Source of the DNA: Puffinus mauretanicus
Lineage: Eukaryota > Chordata > Aves > Procellariiformes > Procellariidae
NCBI GenBank assembly: GCA_023333565.1
Contig: JAJKFH010003504.1
Span: forward strand, 3,930,005 to 3,994,004
Length of the DNA: 64,000 bases
Direction: 5' to 3'
In this document: positions 1 through 11,080 of the stretch, piece by piece
How positions within the stretch are numbered: position 1 is the stretch's first letter
Layout: every line of letters starts with the position of its first letter
Program-made: the position numbers and the translations under genes
Notes under the pieces: model-generated
Databases searched by the model: none
Told to the model about the DNA's origin: nothing
Seen by the model: the letters and a program-made list of their open reading frames with translations, nothing else

Positions 1-760
1 GCGAAGCCGCGTTATCCCTTTTGTTTGCCTGCCGCCGGAGAGGCGGCGCCGGGTGCGCTCCCGATGATGCCACCGGGGTTAAAAATTAAGCTCTGCGAGA
101 AGTGCTCGCCCCGAGCCGGGACAGCAGCTCCCGCAGCCCGGCCGGCGGCAGCGCCCGGCGGGGACGGCCGGTGCCCCGCAGCGCCGGCTCCCCTCGGCTC
201 CGCGCCCGCCGGCAGGTGAGGCGCTGGCCCCGGGGCACCGAGGGGCGAGAACGGCGCTCGCCGTCCTCCCCGCCGCCCCTTTGTCCGCCGGGGCGAGCCG
301 CAACCCCGCCGCACCCTCCCGACCGGCGGGACCCGCTACCTACCAGCTCCCCGCCGCGGCGGCTTCTCCGGGAGCCGTCAGGCAGGTGGCGGGGCCGGTC
401 CCATCACTCCCGCCGCCTCCGCGGGGCTCGCGGGCGCCTCCCCGCTCCCTCCCGCCGGGCGCCTTCCCTCAGAGGCGCGCTCCGAGCGGGGCGGAGCGGA
501 GCGGGGCGGAGCGGCGCCTCCCGCAGGTGGCTCCCGCCGCCGAGTCCCGCTCCGCGCCGCAGCGCTCCCGGCGGCGCAGGCGCCCTCTGCCCGTCCCACC
601 GCCCGCCCGCGGCCGCGGGGGCCGCGCCGCCCCGCGCCGGGCGAGGCCGGGGCTGGGGCCGGGGCTGGGGCTGGGGCCGGGGCCGAGGCCGCCTCCGCGC
701 AGGCCTCTCCCCGCGGGCCGCCGCCCCAGTGCACCCTGTGGGGCGTCACCCCCCTTTTTT
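1..760. promoter_or_regulatory. CpG island at the left edge, candidate promoter (possibly PRSS23)
   Basis: The stretch is extremely GC-rich with CpG not depleted, then drops abruptly to AT-rich sequence near 745-790, which is the pattern of a vertebrate CpG-island promoter. It probably continues beyond the window start. An AT-rich element TTAAAAATTAA lies at about 79-89 inside the island and could act as a TATA-like element on either strand. Splice-donor-like sites occur on both strands: CAG|GTGAGG on + (exon end 215) and CTG|GTAGGT on - (exon end 344). Open frames here are non-ATG or low-complexity and look like GC-rich chance frames. By known vertebrate gene order (PRSS23 divergent from ME3) the island may serve PRSS23 on the - strand with its coding exon to the left; that gene name is inference. 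Confidence 0.8.
649..682 (+). other. G-quadruplex-forming run in the left CpG island
   Basis: Six GGGG tracts, each separated by exactly two bases (CT or CC), occur in succession at 649, 655, 661, 667, 673 and 679. This exceeds the four-tract requirement for an intramolecular G-quadruplex and has very short loops, so the folded form should be stable. The G-rich strand is the + strand. Such runs are common near CpG-island promoters; a function here is not shown. Confidence 0.8.
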
Positions 761-3700
761 CCTCTTATATTGCTATTTTCATTTATTTCCTGAGGGAAAC
801 CATGTTTTTTCCCTCATCCTTGTTTTTTTTCGCGGTGTCCCAGCACTGCGGGCGGCTCAGGGGCCACCAACCCCTCACCCCAGGCCGCCCCAGGGCTGGG
901 GCTGGAGGTTTCGGGGTACGTTGGTGGCACCTCCACGGCCTCGAGGGCACCAGGCTCTTTGTCCCCGATGTCTGGGTCCCCAGCGTGGCAGGTCCCTTCT
1001 CGGAGGGTCCCCAGGCGCGGGGTGAACCCCCGGGGTCCCTCCTGCCATCGCAGGGCATAAGCGGATGCTCCAGGAGCTCTGCGATCTGTCACCCGTGTTG
1101 CCTCATCAGGCAGATATTTGAACTTAATTGTCAGACACATTCTTTGCATGGGTTTTAATTACTCATCCTTCTTGAATCCTCATAATGATATCTGGCAAGA
1201 AAAGAGGAAACCAGAGCCAAGAAGGCAAAAATCCTGCAATGTGTTTTAACTCCGCAAGAAAAATCCACAAAAGGTTTTGCCAAAATTCCCAGCTGATCGC
1301 CATTATCCCAGAAAGGAAATATAAATTTTGTAGGAATCAATTTATTTGCTGCCTTCTGCTGACCTCTTCGCCCCGCTGCTACCCTTACAAAGGACCAGGA
1401 GAGCTTGAAGCATGGCGAAAGCTCTGCCCCATGCACGGACCCTACGTGAAGAGCTGAGATCTTACAGGATCTTATGTTCCAATTTTTCTAATTTGCATTT
1501 ACTTGGGCCTAGCACCAACCCCATGTGGGTCTGTGGAAAGGTTTTAACAGACGGCTGGAAAAAGCCAGCGCTACAAAAATCATAACTACTCAGACAAGTC
1601 TTTCTCAACTATGAATGATTGGAGGAGAATTACAACGTGAAGGAGAGGTCCCCAGGGGTAGAGAGCAAACATCTCCAGCAGAAATACAGCTAGAGAATGC
1701 AACTGGTGTCGGCGGGGGAAGTAGGAACATAGGGCTGGTGACACCAGTTCCGCTGCTCTTGGGCCACCAGGAAATGATCACGCGACAGCGAGGAAGATAC
1801 CTGGAGTATCAGTAGGCAGCTAACAAGTGAGACTCCATCAGCAATACCACACTAATCACGGATCCTTTCCTTATCTGGACTTTGCGTCTACTCACCTCCC
1901 AATGAGATACGCAATCCCGCTGCTCAGGAAGCTTTGCCCTGTACACCTCTGCTGTTTTGCGTGGATGGAGGAGTTGGTCCGTGTCTTGTAGGGGGTGAAA
2001 GCGTTGTGAGGTTTGGTTATGTAGTGGGAGTCAGGGCTGCAGCGGTCCACGTGGGCTCTTGCTTCCATGGGCGTACAGCCTCTTCTATCACAACTGCCAT
2101 GTGTGCTCCGGGGCCTTCCCAGCTCTCCTCTCGCAGGTCTTCCTGACTGTAGGAGGTCACCACACCAAACAAGGCCTCTTGGTCACTTTGACTCTTCTGA
2201 CAAAGTACAGATTGCCCAGCAGTCCCTTCTAGATGACCGCAAACCCTCCACTGAACAACTCACTATATGTCCCTTTCCTGCTTTATCTCAAATGTATCAG
2301 TCTTCCTGTATCACACTGCTGTTTTCAAGAGTCTCAGTGGGAAGAAGGAATAGATATTAGCATAATTGTTTCCTTCTTTGTATGTTTTCCCCAATTTTTT
2401 ATTTACAGTGACTGTGAATAAATTCTGACTGACTGAGGAAGGACTGTTTGACCTCCAGACACAAATTCAAATAGACGCAATCCTAGAAGATATGATACTG
2501 ATAGAAATGTTTACAGCAGACAGGGGGGCAGAGGTACCAGACACTGCTAAGACACACATGGTGGGATTCACCTCCCTTAACTGTAGAGGTTTGGGATGCC
2601 CTGGACTATCCATGATGCAATACAGGACTACGGACCTTCTCCATCTGGAGTAGCAGCTGAAAGTCAGTGCTGGAAAAGATGAAGGCACCCCGTCCAAAAA
2701 AAGTGTCTGTGTAAATGTCCATAGTTAGAGACATCCTGCCACATTTCTTATGGTTTCCTAGTGTGCCACCATGGGGAGCTGGTCCACGGTATTTCAGTTA
2801 TATAGTTTATAAGGCATTATGTGCCTCTACATACAACACAGATAGATGAATAGGAGCCACAAGGCTTGTCTACAGGACTCCTCCTGAGAATGAAACCTTA
2901 AAGAAAGTGTTGGGCAAAACGTCTTTCATGTCAAAAGGAGCGGAGAAGAATGCTGAGTTTGAAATTTGGTTACGAGACATTTGGTTGCCATAAAAACTTT
3001 CAGATTTTTATTATTTTTAGGGCATACATTGAACCATAAGCTCAAAAAAGACAGTTTGCCTGGCCTGTCTTAATGCCTGCCTTAAGAAAAAATGCTGTTC
3101 TCTCCAGCAGCTATAGACAAAATCTAATGTTTCAACTTTCTAATTCAAAAGAGGAAAAAAATACCAATTATAGATTTTTTTCCCCCTATGTGTATAATTC
3201 TTAAGAAACAAGAGCTCTGGTGAAATTGGGCTGCACAAGCTTTTCTAAAAAGAGAGTGAATCCAAGATCTGAGTGTTACTGTGAGCCATTGTTGAGGCAA
3301 AGAGCAGTAAGTGACAACATACGTAAGGGTGAAGAGGTATTAGTTGTACTATATTGTCAAGTGATAACACACACGCTGACTTTTCAGCACCTTGCGAGTA
3401 AGCTGAAAATGAAACAGTCTACAGGTGGGAGCCCTAATGAATGGCACTGTCAGGAGATAATTTCTCATGGTTGAAGAAATCTTTTATCCTGCAGGGAAGT
3501 GAAGTAACCTGGCTTTATGGGCCTGCGCCAGATTCCGCCGCAGACAATGGAGTGATTTCAGAGGCCACTGAGTCTGGAAGGAAGAATGACAACCCACAAT
3601 TGGCTCAAATGAGTCCTCCCATTGCTCGCGGCTGATGTAATGCAGCAGAAAAGGCCTTGGAGTTCCCCACTGCAATGGCAGCTATCCAGCAGGCTCCCTC

Positions 3701-6700
3701 TTCCTTTCCTGGGACAGAGACCCCTGCTCAGACGCCCTGTTTCCCAGTTTTCTAACTGCGGGAGGAAGAAGTTAAAGGTGAAGACACTCTCTGTCCATTT
3801 GGGAACAGTCTATTTTGAAGGCACAGATGATGCAGACTGGATGATGGCAAGGATGCACTTGGGAGAAGCAAGTCCTATCCCCGTCTCTGCCCCTACTTCG
3901 TTGCAGGACTTCAGGAAGGCTCTGCTGCCTCGGTTGCCAGGCTGTGCAATGAGTGTGAGAGCATGTTCTATCTCAATGCAGTGTTATGATGATAAATACA
4001 GTGGTGACTCTCCCACGACTGGGTGCTGTGATGGCGGGAAGGGGAAGGCCAGACATTTGCCTCAGATATGTTGTACCATAAGATGATACCACCCAGAGAG
4101 AATGAACTCTTTTTCTCAGGTTTTCCAAGACCTTGGATGCAAGGGTGGTGGGGGAGGCACTTATTCCTAGTTCCCAAAAGCAAGATGCTTTTATTGTCAG
4201 CTCTTAAAGGAAGCATGTGAGGACTGAGAATCTGAGTTGTTTGGTTTATGAAAAAGATTGCCAAGTGGGAAAACTGACAGCTGAATGTATACAATGTCCT
4301 TCCTGTGTTGGTAAACATCTTGTCATCAGCGAGCGTGACGCAGTGGAGCAGGATGGAGGACTCTAGCCTTGGAGAGGATTCCTCTGCCCAAATAAAGACA
4401 ACTAAAAGCTAAGCATGACCACTCCAGGTTCCTTTTGCAGGCCTTTAGGGGCTACCTCAGAGGGTGATTTATTACATCCTAAAATAGGATAGAAGATAGG
4501 CCAGACAATCATTCCTCAAAAGCACTCATTTCCTTCCATTGTCTATTAGGAGAGGTTAAATCTAACTTTTTGATGCCTACAGTTACACGACACGAATCCC
4601 ACTCAGTGTGTCCATCTTCTTCCTGGGTGAATAGGGATATTTGAGCATCTAATTGCAATTCATCCTAACGGGAAGGTTTCTACTGCACAGTTCCACCTGC
4701 AGACATAATTGTGCAAATAAAGAGCTTTGCCTGAGTCAACTCAAGCTTTATAGAAAGTTTCTAAAATTATTGGAAAAGTAATCTACTACTCTATGGGAAA
4801 CACAAGAGGTAACATTGGACTGAAAATACAGTACATTTAGGAATAATTTGTAAGTTTGGGTTTTTTTCCCCCAGAATTCTCAATTGAAAGACTTACTGGG
4901 ATTAACTATATCTGTCAGACAGGGCATGGGATTCTCTAAATATCTGCTTGAAATAGAGTATATTGTGTAGAAAACTGATCAAACTGTGAGATGCATAGAA
5001 AGAAGAAAATGAGAAGAACATTTTGAATTCAGCTTGATTCAAAATTCACAGCTCTATATATATTATACATGCTCTTAACTATAGAGATCTTGGGAGTTAC
5101 TGCTGTTCATATTACTGAAAACATTTCTGTCAAGTGATATTTAAACTAACAGTGCCCCTTTAATTTCGTGATAGTGAAAACTTGTTGAAATAAAACAGGC
5201 ATCTGGATTTGCTCCAACAAGACTTAGATTCTTGTAAGACACTGCATCTTCACCATTTGGATAAACAGCATATCAATACAGTGAAGTAATCCCAAAATAA
5301 CACCTTAAAAATAAAACATCCACTGCAACTGCACTCCCTGAGAACTTCAGGAATTTCCTGAAAAAGGGAATCTTCAGTGTTATGCAAAACTGGATCACAT
5401 TCATCACTACTGGTTTTCTTTTCGTGCTACCCTGTGCCTATCTGCTGGGTTTAGATTCTGCTCCAAATCTGGTGGTTTTGAATCCACCACATACTCATCT
5501 AAGAATAGTGAGCTATAACATTTTATAAGTGCTTATGTGACCATGAAGTTACTGTATAGTTAAAAGGTCACTGAGGATATAAATAGATTGCTTTTCAGCT
5601 CCCGTTGGAGATCATACTCACCTCGTGCCCAGCTTGTTTAAAGAGAAGCCCGTGTTCAATGCACACCGCAAAGGAGAAGGTTCTCCCCGCAGTGAGAGCC
5701 CACGCCTGCAGAGCAGGTGAACTGGGCACAGTGTTTGGTCAAACCTTTCACCGTGCCCGTCATCCTTTGCAATGATGTTGCTTGGCTAATGCTCGGAAGG
5801 GCCTTTCCTAGTCCTGTTGTGCAGCAAGAATTGGTGGGATTTCTAATAAGTTGCTTGAGCTTGGACTTAGTTTGATGCCTGGTCCTGTTGCACCCAGCAT
5901 GAAGGCACCCTGAAGTTAGCAGTGTGACTCGTAAGTGAGGGACCACATCATATTTCAGACTATGTTCTAGCTACGGTCCGTCTGGCAGCGCAGACGGAGC
6001 CTATGCAGTTAAAACTTCCCTCAGGGAGAAGAAGGGTTGAAGGTGGTGTTCTTGGCAAGATCATCCTGCAATGGATGTAGGCTCTGTGGGGACACCTAAA
6101 GCAGGTGTATCTCCCCAGCTTAGGAAGACAAAGGAAAAGGAAAACCAGGCAGGGATTGGGACTATTTTAATGAGTAGTTCTGCCTTAATTTCTTTCTCAA
6201 ATAAGCTTTTGCTGGTAGAATTTCCGAGTCCACATAACACCTGTGAATCAGTGCTCCTAGGGGAATGAACATATGGGTCCAGGGCGTACAGGAGAGCTGT
6301 TTAGCCATCACAGCCAGCACATGGGATTGTCTGATAGGGGCCTCTGGTCTGAAACGTGAAGAGGAGTCATATTAGAACCAGGAGAGGTCAGTTATGATTA
6401 GCTTGGGAACAAGTAAACAAGATTAACCTTGGCTAATTTTAGCCACCTAAAAATTATGCCAGTAGCCTCAGGAAAGCCATCTTTAAGTCGGAGGAGAGGA
6501 GGCATCTCCAGAGGGCAACCCATCCCACCCATGTTAGATGCTGCAGTTATTATGGAATGAACTGCAGTCTGGAATTATTTTCTCTTGAACGTCAATAGAG
6601 CAGCCTAGACAGCTCATGTGGAGAGGACATTTGGCTTTTAAAGTTAGATGGCAATACACTATTCAGAGTTAAGTGTTCCTCATCAGAGAATTGCTCTTGG

Positions 6701-6898
6701 GCAGCTCTTGTTCACATCTTGTCAAGATGAGCTTGGCTTGTTTTCCAAATCTACTGTATCCAGCTATGAAAACAGTGATGATTTTTCTCCCAAATAGGCA
6801 ACCTGTTTCACTAACCTTTGATCTTTTTCCTTCCCTTGTGGCAGATGACATCTTTCATTTGCAAGGTAATAATTGCGATTTTATGCTTCTCAGCTGTG

Positions 6899-6912
6899 AC
6901 TGCAGCTGCAGT
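6899..6912. repeat. 14-bp perfect palindrome
   Basis: ACTGCAGCTGCAGT is its own reverse complement. It is short enough to arise by chance in a window of this size, and nothing next to it suggests a role. Confidence 0.6.
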
Positions 6913-7049
6913 ACTGTATTTAGTTCTGGCTACCTAGTTCCATGTGAGACGTAGACAAATTGGAGGTGATTGAGAAAAAATATAAACAAAAAATGATTAA
7001 AGGTCAATAAAGAAAACTTGTATAGTTTTTCATAGGATAAATCTAACAG

Positions 7050-7068
7050 TCTACACTTGCAGTGTAGA
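7050..7068. repeat. Short inverted repeat (8-bp arms, 3-nt loop)
   Basis: TCTACACT at 7050-7057 is the exact reverse complement of AGTGTAGA at 7061-7068, with TGC between. It could form a small hairpin. There is no adjacent T-run or gene, so no terminator or RNA role is proposed. Confidence 0.6.
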
Positions 7069-7228
7069 TTATATAGGACCCTAAGGAGGTATTATTTCAC
7101 ATGGCACTAAAGAGTGTAATGACAACAGTATAATGCGATGAGATAAGAAAAGACATATTTGGGCTAAATGTCACTGGAAAAATTTCTGACTGTGCGAAAT
7201 GGTTGTGAAATAGTATCCCAGGGGATTT

Positions 7229-7256
7229 CCCCCCCTCCCCTCCCCCCCGCCCCCCC
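7229..7256. repeat. C-rich low-complexity tract
   Basis: A nearly pure C tract, interrupted by two T and one G. The - strand is correspondingly G-rich and could form a quadruplex. Likely microsatellite-type slippage; copy number may vary between individuals and be error-prone in sequencing. Confidence 0.75.
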
Positions 7257-7683
7257 AAGATATATAAACTGTGTGAGGCAAAACATTAGGAAAGGGAACA
7301 ATCCTGAATATCATGTAGCAGTTTAGGTAATCCAATAGGTCTTTCGCAGCACTAATTACAACAATCTACAGTTCAAAGCCTGGAAGATAAGAAAACCATT
7401 TGATGATATGTCTTGCAGAGACACATCCCGTAAGGAATATTTATAGCAAGTCTGGATTTCTTATAACTTATTTCCGATACAGTGTGCCTTTGAGTGCATT
7501 TCAGAACTCAAAGGTGAATGTCTAAAAATAGTCTGTGCTGCTCCATACTATGTACCAGGTACTTACTGGTGGTCTGTAAACATTTCTTCTCTCAAATGTA
7601 TTCATTGAAAAAGCCTATTTCCAAAATGTCAAATCTATGCACTCCATCTGTACTCTTTCAGTTAAGTTGGGTTCCCTTCTGTA

Positions 7684-8210
7684 TGTCGTGGTTTAACCCC
7701 AGCCGGCCACTAAGCCCCACGCAGCTGCCCACTCACTCCCGCGCAGTGGGATGGGGGAGAGAATTGGGAGAGTAAAATTGAGAAACCTCGTCGGTTGAGG
7801 TAAAGACAGTTTAATAGGCAAAGCAAAAGCTTTCTCCAGGAAAGCAGGGCTCCATCACGCGTAACGGTTACTTGGGAAGACAAACACCATCACTCCGAAC
7901 AACCTCCTCTTCCTTCTTCTTCCCCAGCTTTATGTGCTGAGCATGACGTCATATGGTATGGAATATCCCTTTGGTCAGCTGGGGTCAGGTGTCCCGGCTG
8001 TGTCCCCTCCCAGCTCCTTGTGCACCCCCAGCCTCCTTGCTGGTGGGGTGGGGTGAGGAGCAGAAAAGGCCTTGACTCTGTGTAAGCACTGCTCAGCAGT
8101 AACGAAAACATCCCGGTGTTATCAACACTGTTTCCAGCACAAATCCAAAACACAGCCCCATAGTGGCTACTGTGAAGAAAATTAACTCTATTCCAGCCAA
8201 AACCAGCACA
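7684..8210 (-). mobile_element. Solo LTR, ERVL-like avian endogenous retrovirus (copy 1)
   Basis: Antisense LTR. Read on the - strand it begins TGTGCTGGTTTTGGCTGG and ends GGTTAAACCACGACA, the terminal TG...CA form of this avian family. It is closely similar to the copies at 8355-8917 and 50586-51119. Relative to copy 2 it lacks roughly 70 bp (the segment with the AAGCAAAGCAAAAC motif), at about 7826-7835. A polyadenylation-type ATTAAA on the - strand lies at 7810-7815. The TATA position reads CATAAA (about 7929-7934), so it is degraded. No matching target-site duplication is visible (CTGTA on the left, CAGAG on the right). No retroviral internal sequence flanks it. Confidence 0.85.
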
Positions 8211-8354
8211 CAGAGAGAGATTTAAGTTGAAAAATTTAATTTCTAGTGACATGTATACAGCCTCACACAAGCCAAATCAGATAAAGTTATAGATACTATG
8301 ACCTGAGTCTAGGACTAGGTCCACACCAGGAGCTGAGTGATTCATCAAACCTGT
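8211..8354. other. 144-bp spacer between two LTRs
   Basis: Unique-looking AT-rich sequence with no retroviral gene similarity, polypurine tract or primer-binding site that I can see. It ends with CCTGT (8350-8354), the left copy of the target-site duplication of the next LTR. It therefore looks like host DNA between two insertions, not the remains of a proviral interior. Confidence 0.6.
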
Positions 8355-8917
8355 TGTCATGGTTTAACCCCAGCCGGCCACTAAGCCCCACTCAGCCGCT
8401 CGCTCCCTCCCCCCCGGTGGGATGGGGGAGAGAATTGGGAGAGTAAAAGTGAGAAACCTCATGGGTTGAGATAAAGACAGTTTAACAGGCAAAGCAAAAG
8501 CCACGCACACAAGCAAAGCAAAACAAGGAGTTCATTCACTCCTTCCCATCGGCAGGCAGGTGTTCAGCCATCCCCAGGACAGCAGGGCTCCATCACGCGT
8601 AATGGTTACTTGGGAAGACAAACGCCATCACTCCAAATGTCCCCCCTTCTTCTTCCCCCAGCTGAGCATGACATCATATGGTATGGAATACCCCGATGGT
8701 CAGTTGGGGTCAGCTGTCCTGGCCATGCCCCCTCCCTGCTTCTTGTGCACCTGGCAGAGCATGGGAAGCTGAAAAGGCCTTGACTACTGTAAACACTACT
8801 TAGCAACAACTAAAACATCAGTGTGTTATCAACGTTATTCTCATACTAAATCCAGAACACAGCACTACACCAACTACTAGGAAGAAAATTAACTCTATCC
8901 CAGCTGAAACCAGGACA
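8355..8917 (-). mobile_element. Solo LTR, ERVL-like, with 5-bp target-site duplication (copy 2)
   Basis: Antisense LTR, beginning on the - strand TGTCCTGGTTTCAGCTGG and ending GGTTAAACCATGACA. It is flanked by a perfect 5-bp duplication, CCTGT at 8350-8354 and CCTGT at 8918-8922, which proves the ends and fits the 5-bp duplication usual for ERVL integrases. Having one LTR between the duplications means the provirus was lost by LTR-LTR recombination. Compared with copy 1 it lacks about 11 bp at about 8660-8665, exactly where the TATA-like element sits. Its poly(A) hexamer position reads GTTAAA. Its promoter is therefore probably dead. Confidence 0.92.
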
Positions 8918-9360
8918 CCTGTAAATATCATTTAGAATTGTAACATAACTTTCTCATCCTCATCCTCATTGAAAATATGGACTAAGACAAGCAGGGTATA
9001 GGTATCTGCCTACATTTAGCAACAGCCTAAGTCTGAGAAGCATCCCATATAACTCCATGGCATCATTCTATGGCCACCTTGGCAGAAGACTTCCTGGGAC
9101 AGGAAAGGAGTGAGCAGTGCACCCGACCCAGAGATCCACACAGATGCTCCCTGAATGGTAGTTCAGCCACATTCTGGAGACGTAAAGGTCCTGACACTGC
9201 CCTCATCCTCCTGTATTAGTGGGAGGATCCCATAAAACTACTGATTGAAGTAGTGGACCTGGGCCATGAGGAAAGAACCCAGCCAGAAGTACCAGCTTTT
9301 GCTGTGTCTTAGGTGCTGCAAAACACTTTGGTCTGTCTTCACTTGATAGTCAAGTTACCC
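8918..9360. other. Intergenic, nothing recognised
   Basis: After the CCTGT duplication there is mixed-composition sequence without an open frame of note or recognised repeat. A small TCATCCTCATCCTCAT-type tandem motif lies at about 8953-8968. Confidence 0.5.
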
Positions 9361-10060
9361 ACACGAAGAGGGTTTTATAGCTGGAAGGAAGCACTGTGAT
9401 CCAGCCTGACATCCTGCACTACCCGGTGGAATTCTTTGCCCCTGGTCAGTAGTCTTGTTTGAGCTAGAAAGACGTTTTAAAGAACAGTTAGTCTTGAGCT
9501 AAAAATTATCACAGTGTAGGTATACATTACAGCCTTCGGTTCATCATTGTCTAGTTATTTCTATTTATGCTTCAGCTGTTTATCAAGATATGTTACGGTC
9601 AAAGGCCTTAAAAGTCTAAGTATGCCATATCAGTACAATTACTGTTATTCTAAAACTTGCAATTTCATCAAAAGCAGTATTATTCTTTGACAAAATCTGT
9701 TTCCATAAATCTTAATTATATTGCTTTAATCCTTTGTGGAATATATCATCAATCTGATTATGTGATCTGAGATTGGAATAAAGTAGAAAAGCCCACAGTT
9801 ATCTGGGTAATTCCATATATCCTATTCAAATACTCATATCGCCTTCACTTTCTTCCAGAACTTCACAGTTTTCCTTCTGCTTTAGGACTAATTGAAAATT
9901 GACAGTAATGGTCAAGAGAGCTTCTTGACAGGTTTTTGAAAACTCCTGATCTTAACATGTCTAATTTTAGTAACAACTGTAAGCAATAATATTTAACTCT
10001 TGGAATGATACCTCTGTTAGCTGGCAAGGCTAATATTTATTTTCTGTGTTGATTTTCGGT
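9361..10060 (-). mobile_element. Ancient CR1/L3-like LINE fragments, antisense, heavily decayed
   Basis: The left part (9361 to about 9530) resembles the antisense 3' region of old amniote CR1/L3-type elements: a tract with TGTGATCCAGCCTGACATCC and, further on, GTCTTGAGCTAAAAATTATC. The right part (about 9650-10060) resembles antisense reverse-transcriptase sequence of the same old group, with CCACAGTTATCTGGGTAATTCC-like and ATTGAAAATTGACAGTAATGGTC-like stretches and then GTCTAATTTTAGTAACAACTG. Too little lies between the two parts for an intact ORF2, so this is either one internally deleted element or two insertions. No open frame survives. The family call is from memory of the consensus and needs a repeat-library search. 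Confidence 0.55.
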
Positions 10061-10847
10061 CTAGGAAACTGTTGCATGTAATTTTTAGAAAGTCCCATTG
10101 TCACTGTGGGAAATCCAGAATACATCATTCAGACTAAGTCACTTTATACGTTGCAGAGAGATGTTTTAGATATTTATCCTGTGGTTCAAAAACATTTGAG
10201 ACCAATTATTTCCCTTATCAGTGACAGCAAGAGGCGATGCCATTTTTGACATACATTTTCTGCTATTTTGAGATCACTACTTGCTGTCTTAGTTATAACA
10301 TGTGATTTAAACTGTCTGATCACAGAAATCATGCCACTAAATTCAGTAATATCAGTTAGGTCAAATTGATGTTTATTAATGAGCAGGCAAATTCCTCTTG
10401 CTTATTTTCCAGACTGAGTATTAGCTGAAGGAAAATTAGATATTTTCTTCTTTGCAAGTCTCTTGGTTGCTTTGCTGATTCCTTTCATGATGTATTAAAT
10501 TTGTGCTAGTGAGTGTGCTTTTGTTCTGCCTTTTCACTCTGCTCTTTTTCTATCAGCTTAACACCCCAGCCTGATTCCAGAGAAGCCTATGTGCCTTTCT
10601 GTTGATTTGGAGGCCATCTAAATTGTCCCATTTCCCTAGGAAAAGTAGGCCAACATTTCTCAAAGCTTTATCTTGAACTATTTACCTCGCTCCTACCTAG
10701 CTTCTGCCTAGCATTTACCAGTTCTTCCAGATCTCTTGAACATTCTTCTTAGTGGCTCCCTGCTGAGATCTCTACTCAGTAGTACATCGGATGATCTGTC
10801 ACTAGTATTCATTTAGTCTATCAGTAGTCATTAAATCTATTTAGAGA
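10061..10847. other. Unassigned AT-rich sequence, possibly more ancient LINE
   Basis: This sits between the antisense LINE fragments and an old CR1 tail. Segments such as 10560-10780 have the long pyrimidine-rich texture of antisense LINE coding sequence, but I could not match them to a family. No gene is supported. Confidence 0.35.
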
Positions 10848-11080
10848 AACCATAGGATAATTTAGGTTGCTTCTGGCGGTCTTCTAATCCAACCTCCTGC
10901 TCAAAGAAGGACCAAGTCCAAAGCTGAGCCTTAGATTCACCTCTTAAGTCCAATAAAGCCCCTCTCTTGCAGAATATCCATCAAGGACTATCTGCTGTCT
11001 TTGAACAGGTTGCAAGTTCTTTACAGGAACGTGTACAGCCTCACAAGTTGAGACTTCCACAGTGATCTACCTCATACCCT
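10848..11080 (-). mobile_element. Diverged CR1 LINE 3' end, antisense
   Basis: The left end reads CATAGGATAATTTAGGTTGC followed by TCTTCTAATCCAACCTCCTGCTCAAAG. This is the antisense of the usual CR1 3' end, in which a short octamer tail is followed by the region complementary to GGTTGGACTAGATGACC. Similarity fades after about 10985. It is older than the CR1 copies at 25.7, 31.4 and 43.1 kb because it carries many substitutions and has lost the octamer array. Confidence 0.6.

Larger units (their letters stand above)
761..7683. other. Intergenic sequence, no gene seen
   Basis: The first few hundred bases are a GC-rich shoulder of the island (to about 1060); the rest is AT-rich. Open frames are short, mostly lack an ATG start, and match no family I recognise. 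The longest, at about 3622-4086 (+), opens at a TTG and has a low-information composition. No tRNA-like cloverleaf or recognisable young repeat was found. Small inverted repeats and a C-tract are listed separately. Confidence 0.6.

Noticed and set aside
102..1025. 307-codon + strand open frame in the left CpG island
   Set aside because: It opens at GTG, not ATG, and is Pro/Arg/Ala-rich as any GC-rich frame would be; it runs out of the island into low-complexity T-rich sequence.
3622..4086. 154-codon + strand open frame
   Set aside because: Opens at TTG, shows no domain or compositional signature of a protein, and lacks flanking splice or promoter signals.
7684..8917. A truncated provirus with two LTRs
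   Set aside because: Copy 2 has its own perfect CCTGT duplication and the 144-bp spacer lacks retroviral sequence.
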